A DNA stretch of 6,419 nucleotides from Halococcaceae archaeon (GCA_007129135.1 SKWB01000063.1:1-6419), one strand, 5' to 3'. Shown: positions 1 through 5,984, numbered from the stretch's first letter. Program-made: numbers and translations. The notes: a model not told the origin generated them from the sequence alone.

Positions 1-323
1 GCGTTCCGGTCGGTGTGTTCCCCGAGGTACCGGTCGCCGAGGAGGTCGTCGAAGAGCTCCAGCCCCTCGCGGATCGCCGCCTCGCCCAGTGTTCGGTACG
101 GGTGTCCGTCGGGCAGCTCGTCGATCCCGTCGAACGGGTCCGCAAGCGGCCTCCCAGTCTCGGGGTCGGTCCCCAGGACGTCGATCAGTCCGGAGGCGTT
201 TCTCAGGGTGCTCGCCTTGTGCGAGAGGAGCCGGACGCGCGCACCGCCGCGGGCCGCCGCGATGGCCGCGGTCATGCCCGCGAGCCCCCCGCCGATCACC
301 ACCACGTCGTCACTGATCGCCAC
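1..323 (-). CDS. glpB: Anaerobic glycerol-3-phosphate dehydrogenase subunit B, N-terminal part (cut by window edge)
   Basis: Partial gene: 107 codons are visible, reading leftward off the window. The N-terminus carries a Rossmann FAD/NAD-type dinucleotide motif, [19 protein letters not shown] (residues 6-24), followed by a GlpB-like stretch around [18 protein letters not shown]. In the GlpABC family, GlpB is the second flavin-fold subunit. It works with GlpA (catalytic) and GlpC (iron-sulfur membrane anchor) to oxidise glycerol-3-phosphate to dihydroxyacetone phosphate and pass electrons to quinone. The start is a GTG at 323, chosen because GGAGGG lies four bases upstream on the minus strand and the Rossmann motif begins at once. 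The gene overlaps the end of glpA by 14 bases in another frame, implying translational coupling in one operon. Identity rests on the motif plus position directly after glpA. The C-terminal portion is not visible. Confidence 0.9.
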   Translation of the reverse strand, partial: MAISDDVVVIGGGLAGMTAAIAAARGGARVRLLSHKASTLRNASGLIDVLGTDPETGRPLADPFDGIDELPDGHPYRTLGEAAIREGLELFDDLLGDRYLGEHTDRN

Positions 324-2043
324 GGGTCCCTCCGTCGGCCGCGACGCCGGTCGCGCTACCCGTCTCGAAGCCCGACTCGCCGGTGTCGAAGGCCGCGAAG
401 TCGACCTCGACACCGGTTCGGGCGGGATCGCCGTCGATGTTCATCGTCGTCGCCCAGAGCGCGTGGTTGAGCGCGGCCTGCGATAGCTGCTCGCCCCAGA
501 GGGCGTGACGCTCTCCCTTCCACCGTTCTTGTACCAACTCGTCCCACGCCTCCCTGACGACAGCCTCCTCGTAGCGCGGCGAGAGCTCGTGGGCCATCCG
601 GTGACAGCAGAACCCGCCCTGGCAGTTGCCCATCGACGCCCGGGTACGGATCCGGACGGCGTTCAGGTCCGACCCCGACCCCTCGATCGCGTCCTGCACC
701 TCCGCGCGCGTCACCGCCTCGCAGTCACAGACGACCGGGTTCGGATCCCTCCCCGACAGCACCATCGGCGCGCGCGAGCCGAGGCGCTGTCTGCTCCGGC
801 GGGCGATCGGCGAGCGCAGCCCGAACGAGTCCATGTGGTCGTCCAGGGTACCGAGGTCCTCGCTGCCAGGTAAGGCGACCTCCGCCGTCCGGCACCGTTC
901 GCTCACGCCCAGCTGCTCACAGACGTGATCCGTGATCGTCTCGGCCATCATCCGGTAGGTGGTGAACTTCCCGCCGACGATCGAGGTGAACCCCTCCAGG
1001 TCGTCGCGATCGGCGTGGTCGAGCAGGAAGAAGTCCCGCGTGATGTCCGTCGGGTCCTTCGTGCCCGTGCCGGGCGGCTCGTAGAGCGGGCGCACGCCCC
1101 AGAACGACCGGATCGTCCGCGCCTCCTTCAGGATCGGGACGAGCTCCGAGAGCGTGTCGATCATCATGTCGACCTCCCAGCGCTCTTCGGGGTAGTCGTC
1201 CGGGTCGGAGACCTCCTCGTCCGTCGTACCGAGGATCGCGGTCGTCTCGTGCGGGACGATGATGTCGGCGTCGCCCTTCGGCCGACACCGGTTGATCACG
1301 CTGTCGACCTGGCGGACGTTCATGATCGTCATCACTCCCTTCGAGGGCCTGACCTCCACGTCGACGCCCGCCAGCTCCCCCACGCGGCCCGCCCACGCGC
1401 CCGTCGCGTTCACGACGTACTCCGCGCGGATCTCCTCGGTCGTTCCGGGGCTCCTGTGGACGCGTTTGCCGGGCCCCGACTCGTGGGTCACCTCGACGCC
1501 GACGACCCGGTCGTCCTCGACGAGCACGTCGGTGACCGGGGCGTGGGTCTCGATGCGCGCACCCCGTTGTTCGGCGTCCGCGGCGTTCGCCACGCAGAGC
1601 CTGAACGGGTCGATCGCGCCGTCCGGTACGGAGACCGCCTTCTCGACGTCCCTCGCCAGGTAGGGCTCTTTCGCCCGGAGGTCGCGCCCGGAGACGACCT
1701 CCGCGGGGATATCACAGGCGAGACAGCCCTCGAGCTTCTCCTGGAAGTACTCCTCGGAGTCCTCCGGTCGTTTCACGAAGTAGCCGCCGGTCATCTCGAC
1801 GCAGTGACCGGCGATCTCCCGCAGGACCCGGTTCTCCTCGATACACTCGCGCGCGCTCGCCCGATCGGAGACGGCGTAGCGCCCACCGCTGTGGAGCAGG
1901 CCGTGCATCCGCCCGGTGGTGCCGTGGGTGAGGTTGCCGCGCTCGACGAGCGTGGCGTCGATCCCCCGCATCGCGAGATCACGGACGATCCCACACCCCG
2001 TCGATCCCCCGCCGATCACGAGCGCCGTCGTCTCGGTAGCCAT
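310..2043 (-). CDS. glpA: Anaerobic glycerol-3-phosphate dehydrogenase subunit A
   Basis: Complete 577-residue catalytic subunit of a GlpABC-type dehydrogenase, which oxidises sn-glycerol-3-phosphate to dihydroxyacetone phosphate with FAD. The N-terminal DAO-type FAD fold begins with [12 protein letters not shown] (residues 7-18). H51, R55 and Y56 in HSGGRY, R318 in SFWGVRPLY and K359 in GGKFTTYR match segments that bind substrate in the GlpD/GlpA family. A Bfd-like [2Fe-2S] domain follows, with Cys439-x-Cys441 and Cys474/Cys479/Cys480 in NCQGGFCC, which separates GlpA from aerobic GlpD. Residues 500-535 (ERWKG...ALWGEQLSQ) are typical of the GlpA C-terminus. The last 35-40 residues are a Gly/Asp-rich tail that looks dispensable. 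The start at 2043 places the FAD motif at residue 11, as expected. No strong Shine-Dalgarno is present, and a TATA-like box about 31 bases upstream suggests a leaderless or nearly leaderless mRNA. It is divergent from glpK and overlaps glpB. Confidence 0.96.
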   Translation of the reverse strand: MATETTALVIGGGSTGCGIVRDLAMRGIDATLVERGNLTHGTTGRMHGLLHSGGRYAVSDRASARECIEENRVLREIAGHCVEMTGGYFVKRPEDSEEYFQEKLEGCLACDIPAEVVSGRDLRAKEPYLARDVEKAVSVPDGAIDPFRLCVANAADAEQRGARIETHAPVTDVLVEDDRVVGVEVTHESGPGKRVHRSPGTTEEIRAEYVVNATGAWAGRVGELAGVDVEVRPSKGVMTIMNVRQVDSVINRCRPKGDADIIVPHETTAILGTTDEEVSDPDDYPEERWEVDMMIDTLSELVPILKEARTIRSFWGVRPLYEPPGTGTKDPTDITRDFFLLDHADRDDLEGFTSIVGGKFTTYRMMAETITDHVCEQLGVSERCRTAEVALPGSEDLGTLDDHMDSFGLRSPIARRSRQRLGSRAPMVLSGRDPNPVVCDCEAVTRAEVQDAIEGSGSDLNAVRIRTRASMGNCQGGFCCHRMAHELSPRYEEAVVREAWDELVQERWKGERHALWGEQLSQAALNHALWATTMNIDGDPARTGVEVDFAAFDTGESGFETGSATGVAADGGTRGDQ

Positions 2044-2070
2044 CTACACGCCAGTTGGTGCCGAGGCTCA

Positions 2071-2078
2071 TTATCTTA
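2071..2078 (-). promoter_or_regulatory. TATA-like box for the glpAB operon
   Basis: On the minus strand this reads TAAGATAA, an AT-rich island centred about 31 bases before the glpA start codon in otherwise GC-rich DNA. In haloarchaea the TATA box is centred about 26-27 bases before the transcription start, so transcription would begin about 4-5 bases before the ATG. That fits the absence of a ribosome binding site. A second candidate on this strand is TATAAATTT (2146 down to 2138), which would give a leader of about 75 bases. No start-site data are available, so the choice is inferred. Confidence 0.45.
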
Positions 2079-2129
2079 CCGCCATCCGGGGGAGTACGCG
2101 TAAACGAGCGGTGGGGAGAGAGCCGTCGA

Positions 2130-2149
2130 TCCTATCGAAATTTATAGGA
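2130..2149. promoter_or_regulatory. Perfect inverted hexamer in the divergent glpA/glpK control region
   Basis: TCCTAT at 2130-2135 and ATAGGA at 2144-2149 form a perfect 6-base inverted repeat around an 8-base AT-rich spacer, CGAAATTT. The spacer itself contains the palindrome AAATTT (2138-2143). The element overlaps the best glpK TATA box and reads as TATAAATTT on the other strand, so a dimeric regulator bound here could control both divergent operons. From memory, published work on Haloferax volcanii described an inverted hexamer in the equivalent glycerol-responsive promoter region; I cannot confirm that the sequence matches. The regulator is not encoded in this window. Confidence 0.55.
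2136..2146 (+). promoter_or_regulatory. BRE/TATA element, probable glpK-glpX promoter
   Basis: CGAAA (2136-2140) followed by TTTATA (2141-2146) resembles a haloarchaeal TFB-recognition element plus TATA box and is the best match in the intergenic region. Transcription would start near 2170, leaving a leader of about 85 bases before the glpK ATG at 2255. Weaker alternatives downstream are TTTAAG (2155-2160) and GTTTAC (2176-2181), which would give leaders of about 72 and 50 bases. The box lies inside the inverted hexamer, so binding there would be expected to interfere with or modulate promoter recognition. Confidence 0.5.
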
Positions 2150-2182
2150 GAAGGTTTAAGCCGGTCCTCAGTCACGTTTACT

Positions 2183-2212
2183 GGTAGCACGGCAACTACC
2201 GATAAAGATCGG
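2183..2212. repeat. Two abutting inverted repeats in the glpK leader/upstream region
   Basis: GGTAG (2183-2187) and CTACC (2196-2200) form a 5-base inverted repeat with an 8-base loop. CCGAT (2199-2203) and ATCGG (2208-2212) form a second with the 4-base loop AAAG. The two share CC at 2199-2200, so the two stems could not both form in full. If transcription starts near 2170 they would be transcribed as alternative hairpins in the glpK leader. Otherwise they may be protein-binding half-sites. Short repeats of this size can also arise by chance. Confidence 0.3.
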
Positions 2213-2254
2213 CGGCCGTCAGCGGACAGAGAAGAGCGAAAACACGAGAGAGAT

Positions 2255-3790
2255 ATGACAGGGGACATGTACGTCGGTGCGATCGATCAGGGAACCACCG
2301 GCACACGATTCATGGTGTTCGACCACGCGGGACAGGTCGTCGCCAACGCGTACGAGAAACACGAACAGATCTATCCGAAGCCGGGTTGGGTCGAACACGA
2401 CCCGGTCGAGATATGGGAGAACACGAAGTCGGTGATGAAGAGCGCGCTCGCCGACGCGGGGATCGACGCTGACCAGTTGGCGGCGATCGGGGTCACCAAC
2501 CAGCGCGAGACGACGGTGCTCTGGGACGAGGCGTCCGGACGGCCCGTGCACAACGCGCTCGTCTGGCAGGACCGGCGGACGACGGACAGGGTAGAGGAGC
2601 TGCAGGAGGCGGGGATGGCGGGGCCGATCCGCGAGAAGACCGGCCTTGAGGTCGACGCCTACTTCTCGGCGACGAAAGCCGAGTGGCTGCTGGAGAACGC
2701 CGACCCACTGAAGCTGGAGAAGGCACAGCAACAGAACGTCAGGGACCGTGCCCGGGAGGGGCAGGTGCTCTTCGGGACGATCGACACCTGGCTGATCCAC
2801 AAGCTCACGGGCAACCACATCACGGACGTGACGAACGCCTCGCGGACGATGCTCTACAACATCCACGACGCGGAGTGGGACACGGAGCTTCTGGAGGAGT
2901 TCGACGTCCCCGAGGCGTCGCTCCCGGAGGTCCGACCCTCCTCGGACGACGACTACTACGGCCACACCGACCCGGACGGCTTCCTCGGCGCCGAGGTGCC
3001 CGTCGCGGGCGCGCTCGGCGACCAGCAGGCGGCGCTGTTCGGTCAGACCTGTTTCGACCCGGGCGACGCGAAGAACACCTACGGGACGGGCAGCTTCTTC
3101 CTGATGAACACGGGCGAGGAGGCGGTCGAGAGCGACCACGGCCTGCTCACGACGATCGCGTTCCAGCGGTCGGGCGAGCCGATCAACTACGCGCTCGAGG
3201 GTGCGATCTTCATCACCGGCGCGGCCGTCGAGTTCCTGGAGGACATCGGGTTGATCAAGTCCGCCGCCCAGACCGCGGAGCTGGCGGGTCGGGTGGACTC
3301 CACCGACGGCGTCTACTTCGTGCCCGCACTCACGGGCCTCGGCGCACCGCACTGGGACGGCCGCGCCCGCGGCGCTATCGTCGGGATGACGAGAGGGACG
3401 AAGAAAGAACACCTCGTCCGGGCGACGCTCGAGGCGATCGCCTACCAGACCCGCGACGTCGCCGAGGCGATGGAGGCCGACAGCGGCATCGATATGGGGA
3501 CGCTCCGGGTCGACGGTGGCGCGGTGAAGAACAACTTCCTCTGTCAGCTCCAGGCGGACATCCTCGCGACGGAGATCGTCAGACCGGTGGTCGACGAGAC
3601 GACGGCGCTCGGTTCGGCGTACGCCGCCGGCCTCGCGGTCGGCTACTGGGACTCCGTGGACGGTCTGCGGGACAACTGGCAGATCGACCAGGAGTTCGCC
3701 GCCGAGGGGGACGAGGAGGCGATCGACGCCAACTACGAGCGTTGGAGCGAGGCGGTCGAGCGCTCGCTCGACTGGGCGAGAGAGGACTGA
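2255..3790 (+). CDS. glpK: Glycerol kinase
   Basis: A 511-residue FGGY-family kinase that phosphorylates glycerol with ATP to sn-glycerol-3-phosphate in the cytoplasm, committing it to the GlpABC pathway encoded divergently. The phosphate-1 loop IDQGTTGTR is at residues 10-18. R84-E85 in TNQRETT and Y136 in DAYFSATK line the glycerol pocket, by analogy with E. coli R83/E84/Y135. D256 in GALGDQQAALFGQ is the catalytic base. YGTGSF (276-281), GLGAPHWD (361-368) and DGGAVKNNFLCQLQAD (420-435) are nucleotide and FGGY signatures. The open frame runs upstream to 1916, but the ATG at 2255 gives MTGDMYVGAIDQGTT, aligning residue for residue with the E. coli N-terminus. An ATG at 2267 is less likely. 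About ten extra residues near 150-161 are absent from E. coli GlpK. The segment that binds enzyme IIA-Glc in E. coli is not conserved. glpX follows after 7 bases. Confidence 0.98.
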   Translation: MTGDMYVGAIDQGTTGTRFMVFDHAGQVVANAYEKHEQIYPKPGWVEHDPVEIWENTKSVMKSALADAGIDADQLAAIGVTNQRETTVLWDEASGRPVHNALVWQDRRTTDRVEELQEAGMAGPIREKTGLEVDAYFSATKAEWLLENADPLKLEKAQQQNVRDRAREGQVLFGTIDTWLIHKLTGNHITDVTNASRTMLYNIHDAEWDTELLEEFDVPEASLPEVRPSSDDDYYGHTDPDGFLGAEVPVAGALGDQQAALFGQTCFDPGDAKNTYGTGSFFLMNTGEEAVESDHGLLTTIAFQRSGEPINYALEGAIFITGAAVEFLEDIGLIKSAAQTAELAGRVDSTDGVYFVPALTGLGAPHWDGRARGAIVGMTRGTKKEHLVRATLEAIAYQTRDVAEAMEADSGIDMGTLRVDGGAVKNNFLCQLQADILATEIVRPVVDETTALGSAYAAGLAVGYWDSVDGLRDNWQIDQEFAAEGDEEAIDANYERWSEAVERSLDWARED

Positions 3791-3797
3791 CCGTCCG

Positions 3798-4754
3798 ATG
3801 GTTCTCGATACGGCACTCGGCGATCCGGTGTTCTGGATGGCGGCGTTCGCGGGCGGCGCGTTCGCCGCGTCGATCGGGGCGCTTCCGGCGTTCATCTTCA
3901 CCGGCTTCATGGTCATCGCGGGCGAGGCAGCGGCGCTCGGGGGTGCGGAGGCGGACGTCACCGGCCTGATCGGGTTCGGACCGATCTTCGGCCCGCACAT
4001 CTCGTTCGCCGCCGGGGCAGCGGCGGCTGCCTACGCCGCGAAACAGGGCTATCTGGACGACGGGAAGGACATCGCGAGCGCGCTGGGGACACATAACGTC
4101 GACGTGCTGGTCGTCGGCGGGCTCTTCGGCGTCTTCGGGTTCGCGGCCGTCGAGCTGTTGAACGTCGTGGAGTTCGGGACGGACACCATCGCGCTGATGG
4201 TGTTCGTCTCGGCGCTCGTCCACCGGGTCGCCTTCGGCTACGACATCATCGGCGAGGTGACCGGCGACAACATCTTCGACATGAGCCCGGCGGAACGGGG
4301 CGAGGAGAACGCACCCGGCATCTGGCTGCCGTGGCAGTACAAACCGGGTGGCGTCGCGATGATCGGTCTCGTCGGCGGTCTCGTCGGCGGGTTCACCTAC
4401 ATCGCGACAGAGAGCGTCGTGCTGGTCTTCGGTATCAGCGCGGCCAGCCTGGTCTTCCTCAACTGCGGGATCGACGACTTCCCGGTCACCCACCACATCA
4501 CCCTGCCCGCGGCGGTCGGGGCGTTCAGCGCCGTGGCGACCGGCTTCAGCCCGACGGTCGCGATGTTCTTCGCGATCGGCTTCGGGATCTTCGGCGCGTT
4601 CATGGGCGAGCTCTGCAACCGGGTGTTCTACGCCCACGGGAAGACACACGTCGACCCGCCGGCGTTCGGCATCGCGGCGTCGGGGCTGCTCGCGGCGCTG
4701 TTGACCATCATCGGCGTCTTCGACGAGACGTTCTGGGCGACGTTCGGGCTCTGA
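3798..4754 (+). CDS. glpX: Polytopic membrane protein downstream of glycerol kinase; candidate glycerol uptake protein
   Basis: A 318-residue, strongly hydrophobic protein 7 bases after glpK, surely in the same operon. By eye there are 8-10 membrane segments, near 12-28, 30-46, 62-82, 101-121, 128-147, 185-203, 205-223, 233-249, 252-277 and 287-306. The main polar loop is at 152-182. The name glpX follows haloarchaeal usage for the gene after glpK, as I recall it. It is unrelated to bacterial GlpX (fructose-1,6-bisphosphatase). No NPA motif is present, so it is not an aquaporin/GlpF channel. Striking features are GPHISFAAG (65-73) and HHITLPAA (232-239), two GxFG...ExxN segments (111-122 and 263-274), and Asp/Asn/Glu/His residues in or near membrane spans. 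The two halves appear homologous. Position after glpK, as GlpF sits beside GlpK in bacteria, makes glycerol uptake the leading idea. Function is inferred from context only. ATG at 3798 is the first good start. Confidence 0.9.
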   Translation: MVLDTALGDPVFWMAAFAGGAFAASIGALPAFIFTGFMVIAGEAAALGGAEADVTGLIGFGPIFGPHISFAAGAAAAAYAAKQGYLDDGKDIASALGTHNVDVLVVGGLFGVFGFAAVELLNVVEFGTDTIALMVFVSALVHRVAFGYDIIGEVTGDNIFDMSPAERGEENAPGIWLPWQYKPGGVAMIGLVGGLVGGFTYIATESVVLVFGISAASLVFLNCGIDDFPVTHHITLPAAVGAFSAVATGFSPTVAMFFAIGFGIFGAFMGELCNRVFYAHGKTHVDPPAFGIAASGLLAALLTIIGVFDETFWATFGL

Positions 4755-4756
4755 GA

Positions 4757-4781
4757 CGGCCCACTCCGGGACCGTTTTTTT
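4757..4781 (+). terminator. Terminator of the glpK-glpX operon
   Basis: Two bases after the glpX stop, CGGCCC (4757-4762) can pair with GGG-A-CCG (4768-4774, one bulged A) around the loop ACTCC. A run of seven T follows at 4775-4781. Archaeal termination depends mainly on the oligo-T run, so this is a convincing end for the plus-strand transcript. Confidence 0.75.
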
Positions 4782-4813
4782 ATCAGTCGATCCGTGAGCG
4801 ACTGCCTTCACGC

Positions 4814-4867
4814 TCGGGTCGCACCGAGTTCGAGTCCCCGATCGGTGCTGTAGCTCTGGGGACCCGA
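4814..4867. repeat. Large imperfect hairpin in the convergent glpX/usp spacer
   Basis: A continuous 14-base arm, TCGGGTCGCACCGA (4814-4827), pairs with TCGGTGC (4842-4848) and GACCCGA (4861-4867). It makes two 7-base-pair perfect helices with a 14-base loop and a 12-base one-sided bulge (4849-4860). It lies between the glpX terminator and the stop codon of the minus-strand stress gene, so it would form in the 3' untranslated region of the stress-gene transcript, which has no T-run of its own nearby. It could act in 3'-end formation or mRNA stability, or be a remnant of something mobile. No tRNA or known RNA family could be fitted. Confidence 0.45.
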
Positions 4868-4885
4868 CCACGACCGGACCGGGCC

Positions 4886-5422
4886 TCAGGCGACCGCCTC
4901 GTCAGAGCCCTCCCGTCGGACCGTCACGACCGGGACGTCGGAGATCCGGACCACCTTCTCCGTGACGCTCCCGAGCAGGTAGCGGTCGAGGCCCTCCCGG
5001 CCGTGGGTGCCCATCACGATGATGTCGATGCCGTGTTTCTCCGCGTAGTCGAGGATGATCTGGTGCGGGTTGCCGACCCGGATCTCGCACACCGTCTCGA
5101 TCTCCCCACAGCGACCCTCGACGTCGTCGACGACCGACTGCGCTCGCTCCCTGATCTCCTCGCGGAGCAGGCCCGGGTCGGTCCCGACCATCCCGGAACG
5201 CTCCCCCTCCGAGTCCCCGCCGACCATCCCGGACCGGCCCTCGTCGCCCTTCTCACCGAGCATCCCTGGACGTCCCTCGCCCTCGTACCCGAGGTACTGC
5301 GAGTTGACGACGTGGAGGACGTGGACGGTCGCGTCGTAGCGTGTGGCCAGTTCCTGGACGTGTTCGAGCGCCGCGTTCGCCCCGTCGCTGCCGTCCGTCG
5401 GATAGAGAATTCTGTCGTACAT
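4886..5422 (-). CDS. Universal stress protein (UspA fold), ATP-binding type, with repeat insert
   Basis: A 178-residue single-domain universal stress protein, a cytoplasmic alpha/beta nucleotide-binding fold that usually forms dimers. The N-terminal strand and loop RILYPTDGSDGANAALEH (4-21) and the C-terminal part are typical. The signature G138-x2-G141-x9-G151-S152 in GTHGREGLDRYLLGS marks the ATP-binding subclass. The C-terminal strand is VPVVTVRR (163-170). Between the second strand (HVLHVVN) and the next helix there is a Gly-rich insert at residues 45-80 made of three 12-residue repeats each ending GMxG, which I do not recognise from other USPs. The role of haloarchaeal USPs is generally unknown and nothing nearby points to a specific one. 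It is transcribed toward glpX. The start at 5422 is the only one that keeps the first strand intact; no good Shine-Dalgarno is adjacent. Confidence 0.95.
   Translation of the reverse strand: MYDRILYPTDGSDGANAALEHVQELATRYDATVHVLHVVNSQYLGYEGEGRPGMLGEKGDEGRSGMVGGDSEGERSGMVGTDPGLLREEIRERAQSVVDDVEGRCGEIETVCEIRVGNPHQIILDYAEKHGIDIIVMGTHGREGLDRYLLGSVTEKVVRISDVPVVTVRREGSDEAVA
5183..5290 (-). repeat. Three tandem 36-base (12-codon) repeats inside the stress-protein gene
   Basis: Residues 45-80 divide exactly into GYEGEGRPGMLG, EKGDEGRSGMVG and GDSEGERSGMVG. Arg, Gly, Met and the final Gly recur with a strict 12-residue period. The DNA also shows the period: CGACCATCCCGGA at 5185 and 5221 and CGAGCATCCCTGGA at 5257 on the plus strand. 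The copies have diverged at other positions, so the expansion is in frame and not brand new. Confidence 0.85.
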
Positions 5423-5454
5423 GGTGTCTCGGTGACCTCTACCACTGCGACCGG

Positions 5455-5461
5455 ATTAACC
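5455..5461. promoter_or_regulatory. Shared AT-rich box between divergent stress-protein and membrane-protein genes
   Basis: ATTAACC on the plus strand, GGTTAAT on the minus, is the only AT-rich island in the 110-base divergent spacer. On the minus strand it lies about 36 bases before the stress-protein ATG, giving a very short leader. On the plus strand it would place a start near 5485, about 48 bases before the membrane-protein ATG. It matches the TATA consensus weakly, and it may serve one or both genes. Confidence 0.35.
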
Positions 5462-5532
5462 GTTTGGACGGCGTGGGCACCTCGCCGGCGCGCTCGGAAA
5501 CGGCTATGTGGGTCGCCACGCAATCGGGAACG

Positions 5533-5934
5533 ATGACCACCGTCGAGTTCCCCGAACGGGTCAGACGGGCCGACCGCTGGGCCTGGGTCGGTTCGACGCT
5601 CGTCACGATCGGACTGTTCTCGGTGGGGATCCTGCTCACGGCCGACGTGGGTTTCAGCGCCATCGTCGGGGCCGGAGCGGGGATCGCGACGCAGTTCCTC
5701 GTACCCTACGCCGCGAGCGTCTCGCTGCCGGAGCGAGAGCGACTCCCGCTCGCCGACCATCCGACGGCCGACTCGTTCCACCACGGCGCTGCGGGCGGGG
5801 GTCTGCTCCTCGGCTCGCTCGTCGCCCTCGGGGTCGGGCTCGCCCGCGCGGACCCACTCGTCGGGCTGTGGGTCGGCGCGTTCCTCGTCGTCGCCTCCTA
5901 CGTCCCGCTGAGCAGGCTACTCCCCGAGCGGTGA
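5533..5934 (+). CDS. Small membrane protein of unknown function, about four membrane segments
   Basis: 133 residues from the ATG at 5533 (MTTVEFPERVRRADRW...). I do not recognise the family. A short charged amphipathic N-terminus is followed by hydrophobic segments near 17-36, 40-60, 83-102 and 107-127. A charged loop at 65-83 contains ERERLPLADHP and FHH. There is no signal peptide, catalytic motif or cofactor site that I can see. An in-frame ATG at 5506 would add nine residues (MWVATQSGT) and cannot be excluded. I prefer 5533 because the added residues look non-conserved in character, though no decisive ribosome binding site supports either. It is divergent from the stress-protein gene and followed by a T-run and another small membrane protein, with which it may share a function. 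Confidence 0.8.
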   Translation: MTTVEFPERVRRADRWAWVGSTLVTIGLFSVGILLTADVGFSAIVGAGAGIATQFLVPYAASVSLPERERLPLADHPTADSFHHGAAGGGLLLGSLVALGVGLARADPLVGLWVGAFLVVASYVPLSRLLPER

Positions 5935-5955
5935 GGGGAGCCGGAACGCGAACGC

Positions 5956-5961
5956 TTTTTT
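5956..5961 (+). terminator. Oligo-T run after the small membrane gene; also a possible TATA-position element
   Basis: TTTTTT follows the stop codon at 5934 by 21 bases, with only a 3-base-pair hairpin (GCG-AA-CGC, 5948-5955) before it. Oligo-T alone can terminate archaeal transcription. The run is also centred about 26 bases before the next ATG (5985), exactly where a TATA box would sit for a leaderless transcript, though six T is a poor TATA match. Confidence 0.4.
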
Positions 5962-5984
5962 CGGTCGGATGGGTTGCGAGAGCC

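Noticed and set aside
13..486. Plus-strand open frame over glpB and the glpA 3' end
   Set aside because: Low-complexity Ser/Arg/Pro-rich shadow of glpB and glpA, both supported by motifs.
925..2103. 392-residue open frame antisense to glpA
   Set aside because: It is the mirror of a well-supported gene in GC-rich DNA. It is Arg/Asp/Val/His-rich with no domain or motif, and it would cover the glpA promoter side.
1916..2254. 113-codon upstream extension of the glpK frame
   Set aside because: It would run through the divergent promoter region and into glpA. The ATG at 2255 aligns exactly with the known GlpK N-terminus.
2219..4000. 593-residue open frame antisense to glpK, longer than glpK itself
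   Set aside because: glpK is certain from its full set of kinase motifs. The antisense product is Arg/Val/Leu-rich without any recognisable fold. Long antisense frames are common at this GC content because stop codons are rare.
4815..4866. Possible tRNA or permuted tRNA fragment (GTTCGAGTCC resembles a T-loop, TAGCTC a D-arm)
   Set aside because: The five-base T-stem has two mismatches, there is no acceptor or anticodon stem, and the same bases form a better simple hairpin.
3579..4871. 430-residue antisense open frame over glpX
   Set aside because: The composition is dominated by Arg/Asp/Glu without motifs, and it crosses the glpX terminator. The opposite strand gives a coherent membrane protein.
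5014..5784. Minus-strand 256-residue frame spanning the stress gene and its neighbour
   Set aside because: It covers the divergent promoter spacer and is an Arg/Ser/Thr-rich shadow of the stress gene, whose ATP-binding signature is in another frame.
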